64,000 bases of DNA from Chryseobacterium sp. OSA05B (GTDB lineage: Bacteria; Bacteroidota; Bacteroidia; Flavobacteriales; Weeksellaceae), in assembly GCF_019970065.1 (NCBI RefSeq), contig NZ_JAHXYH010000005.1, positions 308,115 through 372,114 on the forward strand, in the 5' to 3' direction. How positions within the stretch are numbered: the stretch's first letter is position 1; the number at the start of each line of letters is the position of its first letter. The translations under genes were made by a program, and so were the position numbers. The notes beneath the pieces were generated by a model. It searched no databases. It was given only the letters and a program-made list of their open reading frames with translations, and had not been told where the DNA came from. This document shows, piece after piece, positions 52,855-62,309 of the stretch.

Positions 52855-53308
52855 GAAACCTTTCCATAGATTTTTATCGATATTAGTAAATTTTCCTTGA
52901 AAAAGCCAATGTCCCTATTGTGGGAAAAAGTTTTTTTGTCGATTTTTGTTAGAGAATTTTTGAAAATTAAACTTTTTAGTTAAAATTTTTAATCATTTCT
53001 GAAACACAATAACTTAAAAACACACCCATGAAAAAAAATTACTTTCTAAGGATCATGCATTCTTCTTTGATGCCTCCTTCTCCCTCAATTCCGAAAACAT
53101 CACTGTTTCAGAAATCTCATTAGCCACTGATTTAGTTTAAATCAGGAAACAGCAAATAGCTTTTAATTGTAAAATCTTCATTTCATATTACTCAGGTTGG
53201 GATTAAAACTAACATTGATTATATAAATTTTCACTGCTATTGATCTGCTGATTGTTAACAACTTCCAGTGCCTCACTTACCTTAAAAACACTTTTAATTT
53301 TAATACGT
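52855..53308. other. AT-rich intergenic region with a small ORF
   Basis: About 450 nt between the last polysaccharide gene and the large secreted protein. It has T-rich tracts near 52930-52990 but no convincing terminator; a TCCC-GGGA stem of only 4 bp lies near 52914. A 31-codon ORF is at 53028-53123. The stretch CTTAAAAACAC occurs before both this ORF and the start at 53309. Confidence 0.5.
53028..53123 (+). CDS. Possible 31-residue leader-like peptide
   Basis: An ATG at 53028 opens a 31-codon frame with a basic start (MKKNYFLRIM), many Ser/Pro residues and a stop at 53123. The context before the ATG resembles that of the large gene 280 nt downstream. It may be a short expressed peptide, a leader, or chance. 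I have no family evidence. Confidence 0.2.
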   Translation: MKKNYFLRIMHSSLMPPSPSIPKTSLFQKSH

Positions 53309-56300
53309 ATGAAAAAAAAATCGACCTTAAAGATTTTTGCTGCAGTCTTTTGTATTGCATCGTCTCATGCATTTTCGGGGACCATCCCCATCCCGAAGCC
53401 TAATGAGAAACCCAGTGGATCCAGACTTAAAACGCCAATACCACCCGGCATTTATGATCTGGATCCACTCATTATCATTTCACAAAATGTGAATGAAAAA
53501 GGACTCGTCGTTATGAACGGACAACTTTCCAAACCTTTCACCGACAGTAACATTTTCCTCTCCATTAAGTACCAGAATGCTCTGGGAGAATGGGTAACCG
53601 GCTGGTGTAAAACATTATACTCGTACAACCAGTATAACGAAAATTTAAAAGCAACTTTTGAATTACCCGCCTCCGTAAACCCCAATTACAATGTAAAGGT
53701 GGAATTAAGCTCTGATTCGAGCACAGCCAATTTCAGCAGTGTAGTCTGGGGGAAAACGGTAAACCATTACAAACAGGGAGATTATGCTATTGGCAACTGT
53801 GAGCTGGATGAAAATGAATACACCATGCTTTTAACCCCTAAAAAAGCAGGTACATTGATCACAGATGCTAACGGAAAAGCTACAGGAATCAAAGACAGGG
53901 TAACCTCAGCCTATTCCTGGAACAAGCTGAGTAATGTTTTAATGGATAATAAAAAAAACGATGTTGTTTTTTCTCCAACCAATCCCTCAGATGTTATAAC
54001 AGAACCGAATGATACCAAATCTGTAAAACTGATCAATACGGGAGCCATTACCAATGTACTCGGATCTACGCCCGAATTCATCTACAATGAAGCAGCCGGA
54101 CACCCTATTCCGTATCTGTACAGTTACGATGATCCGGTATATATTTTTGCCGGTAAATTTTCCACCAATGGATTTTTCATGAAGTTCAGTCAATGGCCGG
54201 GAGAACCTGATGGTCCGGGATATTTCAATTTCAAAGATCCAACCCGTTTAGAAAGCAGATATTTCAATCTCTATAACAGAACATGGAAGAATTTATCTGA
54301 AATCATTCCTGATCAGGAGCCGGTAGTGATTGTATCCAGTCTTTCGACAGGTTTAAGAGTTTATAAAAATGATGGAACTTACATTGACTTAAATCCAAAT
54401 ACAACCAGTAATTATGGCGGGCCCTATTTTGGGTACACCAACGGACTGGGAATTCGAAGAGGACCAGGATCTGAAAATTTATTGATTTCCGATACCTCTG
54501 AAATGACCCTTTATGGTGTGGGAGCGCTGAGAAATGATGTGAATATCTCCTATCAGACCAAAAGATCATTACAGGATATAGAAAGAGAAATTTCCAAGTT
54601 CATTAAGTATACCGGTATTTTTGGAAATACTACGGCGTATAAAAATGAAGCATCGGAATGTTCTGTCAACTGCTACACCATTAATCCGGGAGCACAGCCA
54701 ACGCTGGTAACAGACTGGACCAAAGCTCCTAACAGCTATATTTTCACAGGAAAAGACAAGAATGGAAATCAGGTAGACGGTTTGTATATCCCTGTTAAAA
54801 AAGCACACGAAATGTGGGCTAAAGGCGGCGATTTCATGAAGAATGACAACGGAGTCTATACCAAAATCCCTGATGGCATCGCTAAGGCAGGATTGTACTG
54901 GGAAGATGAACCTGGCCTTATTAAATCTGTTACCCTCGAAGGAACCGGAGAAAATGCCAGGATTAAGGTCCTGATCAATAAAATAAAAGAAGGTAACGCT
55001 GTTGTATCCTACAAAGTCAATGACCAGATATACTGGACATGGCACGTATGGGCGACGGATGACCCTTCTGTAAACGGAAGCACCTATCATCACGGTTTCG
55101 AAAAAGATAAAGATGGTAATCCTGTTACCAACTGGAAGTGGATGGACAGAAACCTGGGTGCAACTAATGCGAATTTTGTAGGCAACGACTGGCATAAATC
55201 TGCCGGACTGCAATACCAGTGGGGAAGAAAAGATCCGTTTCCATCGTTTGGCCTTAAGGATTTAAGCCTTTATCCAATCAATGGGGAGATCAATTTGTCT
55301 TACACAGATCCTGCTTTTCAGTCTAAATTCATAAAAGTAAGAGGAAATAAATATACTACCCAAATCAATACGGGAACAGATACGCCTAACGGAAATATCA
55401 GATTTTCGATACAAAACCCGATCAGCTTTATCGCAACGCCGGTATTTGTCGCTAAAAAAGGAGAAGCTTTAGTAAATGACGGTGAAGATTTCTTAAAACA
55501 GAATGACAACAACAGCTGGACACAGGTTGGTATCACCACGTGGTTTTCAAAAGAAAAATACAAGAAATACCTTCCTCCTTACCGTGAAAATATAGCAGCG
55601 TGGGATCTTTGGGGAGATACTCGTCAGGGGAATTACTCAGATATTGATGATGCCGTGGTGGGAGAAGCCAGTTCAAGATACGCTCTTAAATCACCCTATG
55701 ATCCATGTCCGTGTAACTGGAGAGTTCCTTCAAGTTATTTTTCAGGAGGAAGAAATTCAGGTACTCCAATGCCTAATGAAAACAGATACAGCCCTTGGGG
55801 AAAACATACCGGAAATACAGTTGATCCTGAATTCAGTGCTACGACTTTAAATGCTGATTATCCGGGGATCAAGGTGTATCCTCAGTTCGGATTTGATTTT
55901 TCAGGCGTTTCCGGAATGAATCTGGGTAAATTCCCTATCAACGGAAATTATGAAAACTATCCAAACGGTACCAGTCCGTTAAAATACGGAACAGGGTGGA
56001 TCACTCCGGTGGTCAACTTTCAGGATCAGAGTGCAGATGGCGGTTTATTAACGTCTACATTTATAACGGCAACTGAAGTGATCAATCAGGTAAGATATCC
56101 TTCATTTGGTGCTGCAGGTCTAACTTTAATTTCAGATCCGTTAAGCGGCTCCAAACCAAGACCGGGATGGCACAGATTCTCAACGAGTGCTTACAGCAGC
56201 AGCGGTGGTGTTCGTTGTATATACGACCCTAACAGTGCCTTTATGCCGGCAGCTTTTGAAACGGAATTCGTAGCTTCAACTACGGAAACCTATTCTCCGG

Positions 56301-58273
56301 AAACTGTAAAATCATGGACCAAACTGCCCAACAGCTACGTAGAATATACCAATCCTGCTTTGGTAACTCCCAATCCGAATGGAAATAAAGTAGATTCCAA
56401 TAAGGATAATGACAGGATCATTGAAATTCCGATAAGAAAAGCCTACGCGATGCACAAGCTGCATTTAAGCACAGATTTCTCTTTCCCGGCAGAAAGCACA
56501 AAGTCTTCTTCCGTGGTTTGGACCAACAATACGAGCCTGATCCAGAAGATGGAAATTGTAGATGGCCCGATAGATACTGCCATTTTAAAAGTTACCTTAA
56601 ATCCTAATGCTACAGGAAATGCTGTCGTTGCCCTTCACGTAGGAAGCGGTACCTGGACAGCGAATAAGCACAATGATCCGGTATTGTGGAGCTGGCATAT
56701 CTGGGCACCAAGATCGGTTATTGAAACATACACCTTTGATCCGGAAAATGCTACCAACGGCGGAGTTATTCCTGCCAATAATCAGTTTGTAGACCCAATG
56801 ACGAGTGCAGGTGTTCCTATGAAAACTACCTTTATGGACAGAGATTTAGGAGCAAAACTACCTTTTATCAGTGAGCATATTTATGGATATAATACATCTG
56901 CTTATACAGGTCCGTTAGGTTCTTACAACAACAATAATCCGGCTGCAGTGGCAAGATTGGACCAAATGCATGACAGCGGCGGTCTCCATTTCCAGTGGGG
57001 AAGAAAAGATCCGTTGCCGGTATTTTATAATCCGGGAATGTTTTATAATCATTTCGTGAACAGTAAAAGACCGTTCAATGACTATTTTGTATACAGACAG
57101 AATAATCCTGCCAATGCCACTACGGGAGCTATTCCGTATGCGAACAATATGCTGGAGCCTGAATACTTAACAAGTTACACCCAGCCTTACACCACTTATT
57201 CTGCAACGGCTAATGTTTCATCATCTGATTCTAAAGCTGATAAACTGAAAAAGGTCGTTAAGTATTCCGTCACCAATCCTTTAAGTTATCTGTATCAGTC
57301 TGATGTCACAAAAACAGACTGGGTTTCAGACGAAAATGGCAATATGCCTGAAAGATGGGGACATGCCACCGAAAAATCGGCCTATGATCCTTGTCCTGCA
57401 GGCTGGAGAATCGTGGATATGGAAAGTGTGTCTACTGGTGTTATTCTTGGAAACCTTATTTCAAAAGGAAATACGCCTTGGTTCTACAATGCAAAATTCA
57501 CGAATTCTTATGGGATTGATCCTGGTAAAGACAATACCTATGTAAGCAATGAGGCTTATGATATCAACAAAATGAATTATCTGGGCGGTTTTGTTTATGG
57601 AAATGCCTCAGGTATGGGCTCATTCAGATATGGATTTATTTTAAACAGGCCTGAATACAATATCGGAACATTCCCTAACAACGGAATAAGAGGATTCAAC
57701 GGAGGAAATACCTTAGACGCGTCCAAACTGGGAGGAAATCCGGATACCTTTATGAAGTCCGGAATCTGGACTGCCGCCAATCAGGGTGGTGCCGGTTCTT
57801 CTTTAGGAATGCTGTTTAATGCGGTGATCACCCAAACTGTTGGGGCTACGGATAAGCTGTATTATTTAACGCCAACGTTCGGTTTCCGTCCGCAGGCCGC
57901 GATGTCATGCCGTTGTGCAGAAATCAAGTATGATGCCAATGGAAACGAGATCGGAAGATACGAACCTTTCGCGATTCCGGTTCCTAAAAATGCTTTGGCG
58001 AAAGCAAAAGATGTCCTTGCAAAATCAGTGATTGAGGAAAAAGTAGCTCAGAACAAGCTTGAGTTCTTCCCTAATCCTGTGAAAAGTACATTGTACATCA
58101 AAGGAAATAACAAAGCAAAAGATTATTACTATCAGATTTACAACCTGTCCGGGCAGCTTGTGAAGTCCGGGAAGTTTGAAATTGACCGTACGGATCTCTC
58201 TTCTTTAATATCGGGAGCTTATTTAGTAAGAATCAACAATTCTGAAACAGTAGTGAAAATTATTAAGGAATAA
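53309..58273 (+). CDS. Large secreted protein with duplicated Fibrobacter-type domains and T9SS C-terminal domain
   Basis: This 1654-residue protein starts with a signal peptide (KKKSTLKIFAAVFCIASSHAFSG); I chose the ATG at 53309 because the longer frame adds a non-signal leader. The body contains two related modules. The first (about 570-1000) has YWTWHVWATDD, WMDRNLGA, QWGRKDPFP and YDPCPCNWRVP. The second (about 1125-1530) has LWSWHIWAPR, FMDRDLGAK, QWGRKDPLP and YDPCPAGWRI. These motifs resemble the Fibrobacter succinogenes major paralogous domain. The last 70 residues (FFPNPVKSTLYIKG onward, ending VVKIIKE) form a type IX secretion sorting domain, so it is exported and probably surface-attached. 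No catalytic motif is seen; adhesion is only a guess. Confidence 0.88.
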   Translation: MKKKSTLKIFAAVFCIASSHAFSGTIPIPKPNEKPSGSRLKTPIPPGIYDLDPLIIISQNVNEKGLVVMNGQLSKPFTDSNIFLSIKYQNALGEWVTGWCKTLYSYNQYNENLKATFELPASVNPNYNVKVELSSDSSTANFSSVVWGKTVNHYKQGDYAIGNCELDENEYTMLLTPKKAGTLITDANGKATGIKDRVTSAYSWNKLSNVLMDNKKNDVVFSPTNPSDVITEPNDTKSVKLINTGAITNVLGSTPEFIYNEAAGHPIPYLYSYDDPVYIFAGKFSTNGFFMKFSQWPGEPDGPGYFNFKDPTRLESRYFNLYNRTWKNLSEIIPDQEPVVIVSSLSTGLRVYKNDGTYIDLNPNTTSNYGGPYFGYTNGLGIRRGPGSENLLISDTSEMTLYGVGALRNDVNISYQTKRSLQDIEREISKFIKYTGIFGNTTAYKNEASECSVNCYTINPGAQPTLVTDWTKAPNSYIFTGKDKNGNQVDGLYIPVKKAHEMWAKGGDFMKNDNGVYTKIPDGIAKAGLYWEDEPGLIKSVTLEGTGENARIKVLINKIKEGNAVVSYKVNDQIYWTWHVWATDDPSVNGSTYHHGFEKDKDGNPVTNWKWMDRNLGATNANFVGNDWHKSAGLQYQWGRKDPFPSFGLKDLSLYPINGEINLSYTDPAFQSKFIKVRGNKYTTQINTGTDTPNGNIRFSIQNPISFIATPVFVAKKGEALVNDGEDFLKQNDNNSWTQVGITTWFSKEKYKKYLPPYRENIAAWDLWGDTRQGNYSDIDDAVVGEASSRYALKSPYDPCPCNWRVPSSYFSGGRNSGTPMPNENRYSPWGKHTGNTVDPEFSATTLNADYPGIKVYPQFGFDFSGVSGMNLGKFPINGNYENYPNGTSPLKYGTGWITPVVNFQDQSADGGLLTSTFITATEVINQVRYPSFGAAGLTLISDPLSGSKPRPGWHRFSTSAYSSSGGVRCIYDPNSAFMPAAFETEFVASTTETYSPETVKSWTKLPNSYVEYTNPALVTPNPNGNKVDSNKDNDRIIEIPIRKAYAMHKLHLSTDFSFPAESTKSSSVVWTNNTSLIQKMEIVDGPIDTAILKVTLNPNATGNAVVALHVGSGTWTANKHNDPVLWSWHIWAPRSVIETYTFDPENATNGGVIPANNQFVDPMTSAGVPMKTTFMDRDLGAKLPFISEHIYGYNTSAYTGPLGSYNNNNPAAVARLDQMHDSGGLHFQWGRKDPLPVFYNPGMFYNHFVNSKRPFNDYFVYRQNNPANATTGAIPYANNMLEPEYLTSYTQPYTTYSATANVSSSDSKADKLKKVVKYSVTNPLSYLYQSDVTKTDWVSDENGNMPERWGHATEKSAYDPCPAGWRIVDMESVSTGVILGNLISKGNTPWFYNAKFTNSYGIDPGKDNTYVSNEAYDINKMNYLGGFVYGNASGMGSFRYGFILNRPEYNIGTFPNNGIRGFNGGNTLDASKLGGNPDTFMKSGIWTAANQGGAGSSLGMLFNAVITQTVGATDKLYYLTPTFGFRPQAAMSCRCAEIKYDANGNEIGRYEPFAIPVPKNALAKAKDVLAKSVIEEKVAQNKLEFFPNPVKSTLYIKGNNKAKDYYYQIYNLSGQLVKSGKFEIDRTDLSSLISGAYLVRINNSETVVKIIKE

Positions 58274-58295
58274 TATTTAAATAAAGTAAAATTTG

Positions 58296-58325
58296 AACCG
58301 TCTCATTTTTTGAGGCGGTTTTTTT
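58296..58325 (+). terminator. Intrinsic terminator after the large secreted protein
   Basis: AACCGTCTC (58296-58304) pairs with GAGGCGGTT (58312-58320) over 9 bp including one G-T pair, with a T-rich loop, followed by a run of T. Confidence 0.85.
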
Positions 58326-58506
58326 GTAGAATTAATAATATTTTAATCTCTATTTTTAATTTTATCATTTATAGTTTGTAATTTTATATAGTCTTTTTAA
58401 GTTTGGATTATTAATTTTTCAGGCCGATTCATCCGGAAACTGCATCTATCAGTCATTTTAAACATGATTTTAAGCATATTTTAATATTAAATATTGTTAA
58501 AAGTGA

Positions 58507-58535
58507 TTGCATTTTCCGCAAAAATTATATTTTTG
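58507..58535 (+). promoter_or_regulatory. Promoter of the carbonic anhydrase-SulP operon
   Basis: TATTTTTG (58528-58535) matches TAnnTTTG, with TTG (58507-58509) 18 nt upstream. The start codon at 58616 would lie about 75 nt into the transcript. Confidence 0.5.
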
Positions 58536-58615
58536 CATAATTATTGATTTAATCTATTGAATTTGAAAATAATTTAAACGAAATAAATAATTATAAACTT
58601 TCACTATTTAAAATT

Positions 58616-59284
58616 ATGTCACAATCGTATAAAGATATTTTCGAAAACAACAGACAATGGGTAGAATCTAAAATTTCAGAAGATCCTGAATTTTTCCATG
58701 AGCTTGCCAAAACTCAAAATCCCGATTATCTGTACATAGGATGTTCAGACAGCAGGGTGACAGCGGAAGAAATCATGGGAGCAAGACCCGGAGATGTTTT
58801 TGTTCACAGAAATATTGCGAATGTAGTCAACACTTTAGACATGAGTTCCACAGCGGTTATTCAATATGCTGTAGAACATCTTAAAGTAAAACACATTATC
58901 GTATGCGGACATTACAACTGCGGCGGCGTAAAAGCAGCGATGACTCCTCAGGACTTAGGATTACTGAATCCGTGGCTGAGAAACATCCGTGATGTTTACA
59001 GAATTCACCAGGCTGAATTAGATTCTATTGAAGATCAGGGAAAACGTTATGACAGACTTGTTGAACTTAATGTTCAGGAGCAGTGCATCAACGTGATCAA
59101 AATGGCCTGCGTACAGGAAAGATACATTTTAGAGGAGTATCCTACTGTTCACGGCTGGGTTTTTGACCTTAGAACCGGTAAGATCATAGATTTGGATATC
59201 GATTTCGAGAAAATCCTGAAAGACATCCAAAAAATATATAACCTTACAAGTTCTGATTGGGTAATGAGCAGAAAAACGACATAG
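58616..59284 (+). CDS. Beta-class carbonic anhydrase, copy 1
   Basis: This 222-residue enzyme interconverts CO2 and bicarbonate. Zinc ligands and catalytic residues of the beta class are present: Cys43, Asp45 and Arg47 in CSDSR, and His99 with Cys102 in GHYNCGG. PGDVFVHRNIANVV and AVIQYAVEHLKVKHIIVCGH are family segments. The length and RSWV-like C-terminus match the Can (E. coli YadF) type. No signal peptide is seen, so it is cytoplasmic. It begins an operon with a small secreted protein, a SulP transporter and a second carbonic anhydrase. Confidence 0.97.
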   Translation: MSQSYKDIFENNRQWVESKISEDPEFFHELAKTQNPDYLYIGCSDSRVTAEEIMGARPGDVFVHRNIANVVNTLDMSSTAVIQYAVEHLKVKHIIVCGHYNCGGVKAAMTPQDLGLLNPWLRNIRDVYRIHQAELDSIEDQGKRYDRLVELNVQEQCINVIKMACVQERYILEEYPTVHGWVFDLRTGKIIDLDIDFEKILKDIQKIYNLTSSDWVMSRKTT

Positions 59285-59306
59285 TTTTTCTAAAAATGAA
59301 TGTAAG

Positions 59307-59606
59307 ATGAAATTCTGGAGTATTATTGTATTGACCTTCTTTCTCAACTTCACAGCACTGCCTGGCATTGCTGCGGTAGCTGGTTGGGATCTGGCAAGGA
59401 CCAATGTGATCATCAATGAAGAAGAACCGCATTCTCACCCATCCTCTTTTATCGTTTATGAAAAAACGCTTCCGAAAACTCTGGACGTATTTGATTACGT
59501 GAAGTTTTCCGAGCCTGATCTTCAGGGCGTTTCTTTTGAGCTGATAGATGATTCCTTTCATCTGTCGCCTTTACTTACCATATTTTCTCCGCCTCCGGAA
59601 GCTTAA
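59307..59606 (+). CDS. Small secreted protein of unknown function in the carbonic anhydrase-SulP operon
   Basis: This 99-residue protein has an N-terminal signal peptide (MKFWSIIVLTFFLNFTALPGIA) and a mature part of about 75 residues with EEEPHSHPSSFIVYEKTLPKT, containing His and Glu residues that could bind metal. I do not recognise a family. It lies 22 nt after a carbonic anhydrase gene and about 150 nt before the SulP gene, so it is likely to share their regulation and perhaps their role in the periplasm. Confidence 0.7.
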   Translation: MKFWSIIVLTFFLNFTALPGIAAVAGWDLARTNVIINEEEPHSHPSSFIVYEKTLPKTLDVFDYVKFSEPDLQGVSFELIDDSFHLSPLLTIFSPPPEA

Positions 59607-59754
59607 ATTTTAAAGTATAGTTAGATTTTTTTAATAGTATTCATATCAAAAACGGATATCGGATACGCGTGCTTTTTAAATTTAAATTTCCAATCTTTTA
59701 TAACTGATTATCTGCGTATAGATCAGCCAGTTATAGTATTTTTCAATAAACATT

Positions 59755-61347
59755 ATGAAAAAAACATCATTCATAGGAGGAATCAAGGAGAATTTCCCTT
59801 CCGGACTCGTTGTATTCTTAGTAGCGCTTCCATTATGTCTCGGAATCGCTTTAGCATCAGGAGCACCACCCTTGTCTGGGGTAATCTCGGGTATTGTAGG
59901 AGGATTAGTCGTAGGATTTCTAAGTAACTCCAATATATCAGTATCAGGTCCGGCAGCCGGTCTTACCGCTATTGTTTTAACAGCAATCACAGATCTTGGC
60001 GCATTCGAACTTTTCCTTTGTGCAGGAATCATTGCGGGACTACTTCAGTTAATTCTGGGATTTATCAGAGCCGGTAGTATCTCGAATTATTTTCCGAACA
60101 ACGTCATCGAGGGAATGCTCGCCGCCATCGGTATCATTATTATTTTAAAACAAATTCCTCATGCTATGGGATTCGATAAGGATTACGAAGGGCATGAATC
60201 TATATTTGACAACGGACTTAATTTCGGATATTTTACAGAATTATTCGGAGCTATACATACGGGAGCTATTGTGGTAACACTGGTTTCGGTAGGTATTCTT
60301 ATCGCCTGGGATAAAATTCCGGCTTTAAAAAGAATGAAAATGCTTCCTGGAGCTCTGGTAGCAGTAGTGGCAGGAATACTTCTTAACGAACTGTTCAAAA
60401 TGTCCGGAAGTTCATTGGCCATCGGTACACAGCATCTGGTTTCACTACCCGTTCCCAAATCATTGGATGACTTCAAAAATCTTGTTACGATGCCTGATTT
60501 TGGAGGATTCACCAATCCTAAGGTATGGATTGTAGGGGCAACCATTGCTATTGTAGCTTCTATTGAAACCCTGCTTTGTATCGAAGCTTCCGACAGACTG
60601 GATAAGCAGAGAAGAATTACGGATACCAATCTTGAGCTTAAAGCACAGGGAATTGGTAACCTGATCAGCTCATTTATCGGAGGACTGCCTATGACTTCTG
60701 TAGTCGTAAGAAGTTCTGCCAATGCCAATGCTGGAGCCACTTCAAAGCTATCTGCGATGATCCATGGGGTTCTTCTGTTGGTATGCGTATTGACCATTCC
60801 GTTTATCCTTAACCTTATACCGCTGGCTACCCTTGCCGCAGTACTGATCCTTGTAGGCTATAAACTGGCAAAACCAGCGACATTCAAACATTTCTGGCAT
60901 TTAGGTAAATTCCAGTTCATTCCTTTCGTAGCAACGGTAGTAGCTGTAGTAGCCACCGACCTTCTGAAAGGGGTAGGTATCGGTCTTGCTATATCTGTAT
61001 TCTATATTCTTCAGGGAAATATGAAACGTGCTTATTATCTGAGCAGGGAAAAACTGGATGATGCAGACGGAATTAATATTAAGCTTGCCGAGGAAGTTTC
61101 TTTCTTAAATAAGGCAGCGATCAAAAAGACATTGAAAAACATCAAATCTAACTCTACCGTGACCATCGATGCGAGAGGAACTTCATACATTGCCACAGAC
61201 GTACTGGAAATGATCCAGGATTTCGCCAATATCAGGGCAAAAGAAGAAGACATTAATGTGGAACTCTTAGGCTTCAAAACTTCATACAAAGACTATGAAA
61301 GAGATGAAGATTCTCACATCCTGATCACGCACAGAAGAGCTATGTAA
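59755..61347 (+). CDS. SulP-family anion transporter, probably bicarbonate
   Basis: This 530-residue membrane protein has the SulP fold: GGIKENFPSGLVVFLVALPLCLGIALASGAP at the start, SVSGPAAGLTAIVLTAI, and GNLISSFIGGLPMTSVVVRSSAN in the core, with about twelve to fourteen membrane segments. The C-terminus from about residue 440 is a STAS-like domain (TVTIDARGTSYIATDVLEMI). SulP proteins carry sulfate, bicarbonate or other anions. Flanking by two carbonic anhydrase genes argues for bicarbonate uptake. It ends 47 nt before the second carbonic anhydrase gene. Confidence 0.93.
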   Translation: MKKTSFIGGIKENFPSGLVVFLVALPLCLGIALASGAPPLSGVISGIVGGLVVGFLSNSNISVSGPAAGLTAIVLTAITDLGAFELFLCAGIIAGLLQLILGFIRAGSISNYFPNNVIEGMLAAIGIIIILKQIPHAMGFDKDYEGHESIFDNGLNFGYFTELFGAIHTGAIVVTLVSVGILIAWDKIPALKRMKMLPGALVAVVAGILLNELFKMSGSSLAIGTQHLVSLPVPKSLDDFKNLVTMPDFGGFTNPKVWIVGATIAIVASIETLLCIEASDRLDKQRRITDTNLELKAQGIGNLISSFIGGLPMTSVVVRSSANANAGATSKLSAMIHGVLLLVCVLTIPFILNLIPLATLAAVLILVGYKLAKPATFKHFWHLGKFQFIPFVATVVAVVATDLLKGVGIGLAISVFYILQGNMKRAYYLSREKLDDADGINIKLAEEVSFLNKAAIKKTLKNIKSNSTVTIDARGTSYIATDVLEMIQDFANIRAKEEDINVELLGFKTSYKDYERDEDSHILITHRRAM

Positions 61348-61394
61348 GCTCATTACAATAATTTTTTTAATTTTATAAAGAACAAATCAATCAT

Positions 61395-62030
61395 ATGAAA
61401 GCACATACACACGAAACTCAATCTACCATCACTCCTGAAAAAGCATTAACTTTTTTAAAAGACGGAAACCAAAGATTTGTCAATAACCTAAAAGCAAACA
61501 GAGATCTTCTTGAACAAGTCAATGCAACACGTGAAGGTCAATGGCCTTTTGCAGTAGTTTTAAGCTGTATAGACAGCCGTACTTCTGCAGAATTGATCTT
61601 CGATCAGGGATTAGGAGATGTTTTCAGTATTAGAATTGCCGGTAATTTTGTAAATCAGGATATTCTAGGTTCAATGGAATTTGGCTGTAACGTTGCAGGC
61701 TCCAAGCTTGTTGTTGTTTTAGGACACACGAAATGCGGTGCATTAAAAGGCGGTCTGGACGCAGCACAAATTCAGGGAATGGGAATGGATAACCTTAACC
61801 ATCTGATCAATCACTTTGATCCGATCATCAATGAAATCATTGAAGAAGGCGAGGAACGTTCATCAAAAAACGGGGCGCTTTTGGAAAGACTGAATCAGCA
61901 AAACGTAAAAAGTGCAATCGAAGATATACGTACACAAAGTTCAACCCTTAAAAAGCTTGAAGACGAAGGTAAAATTAAAATAGTCGGAGCCAATTATAAT
62001 GTTGAAACAGGAGTTGTAACCTGGTTATAG
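61395..62030 (+). CDS. Beta-class carbonic anhydrase, copy 2
   Basis: This 211-residue enzyme belongs to a different beta subgroup than copy 1. Cys58, Asp60 and Arg62 are in SCIDSR, and His111 with Cys114 in GHTKCGA. TPEKALTFLKDGNQRFVNNL at the start and IRIAGNFVNQDILGSMEFG are typical of the periplasmic/CynT-like group, but no signal peptide is visible, so it is likely cytoplasmic. GANYNVETGVVTWL ends the protein. It closes the operon and is followed by a terminator. Confidence 0.96.
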   Translation: MKAHTHETQSTITPEKALTFLKDGNQRFVNNLKANRDLLEQVNATREGQWPFAVVLSCIDSRTSAELIFDQGLGDVFSIRIAGNFVNQDILGSMEFGCNVAGSKLVVVLGHTKCGALKGGLDAAQIQGMGMDNLNHLINHFDPIINEIIEEGEERSSKNGALLERLNQQNVKSAIEDIRTQSSTLKKLEDEGKIKIVGANYNVETGVVTWL

Positions 62031-62115
62031 GAGATAAAACCTTCACATTTTATGATACATACATAAAAAATCATGTTATAGTTAGATTGGAAATTGATTT
62101 TTAAAGTATACCGAA

Positions 62116-62145
62116 GAGGCTGGCCAAACAGGTCAGTCTCTTTTT
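62116..62145 (+). terminator. Intrinsic terminator after the second carbonic anhydrase
   Basis: GAGGCTGGCC (62116-62125) pairs with GGTCAGTCTC (62131-62140) over 10 bp including two G-T pairs around a 5-nt loop, followed by TTTTT. Confidence 0.85.
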
Positions 62146-62309
62146 GTGCGAAATTATCTAGGGTCCGGATCATCTTTAAAGATTGAACTTCAGATCTCCA
62201 GATCCTTAGAATTTTCCCGCTTATCCGGTTCACTTTCCCGAGATAATAAGTATTAAGGTATAAAATTGATATAGATTAGGTTGGGTAAACAATCATTCAC
62301 AAAAGAATC

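Larger units (their letters stand above)
58274..58615. other. Intergenic region with terminator and promoter
   Basis: About 340 nt. It contains the terminator at 58296-58325, an AT-rich middle without coding potential, and a candidate promoter at 58507-58535 for the carbonic anhydrase operon. Nothing else is recognised. Confidence 0.6.

Noticed and set aside
53252..53308. Upstream extension of the large secreted protein
   Set aside because: The added 19 residues precede a good signal peptide that begins at the ATG at 53309.
54569..55213. Long minus-strand open frame (214 codons)
   Set aside because: It lies entirely antisense to the large secreted protein, has no recognisable domain, and its sequence is rich in residues expected from reverse-strand translation.
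60183..60797. Minus-strand open frame of 204 codons
   Set aside because: It is antisense to the core of the SulP transporter and has no family features.
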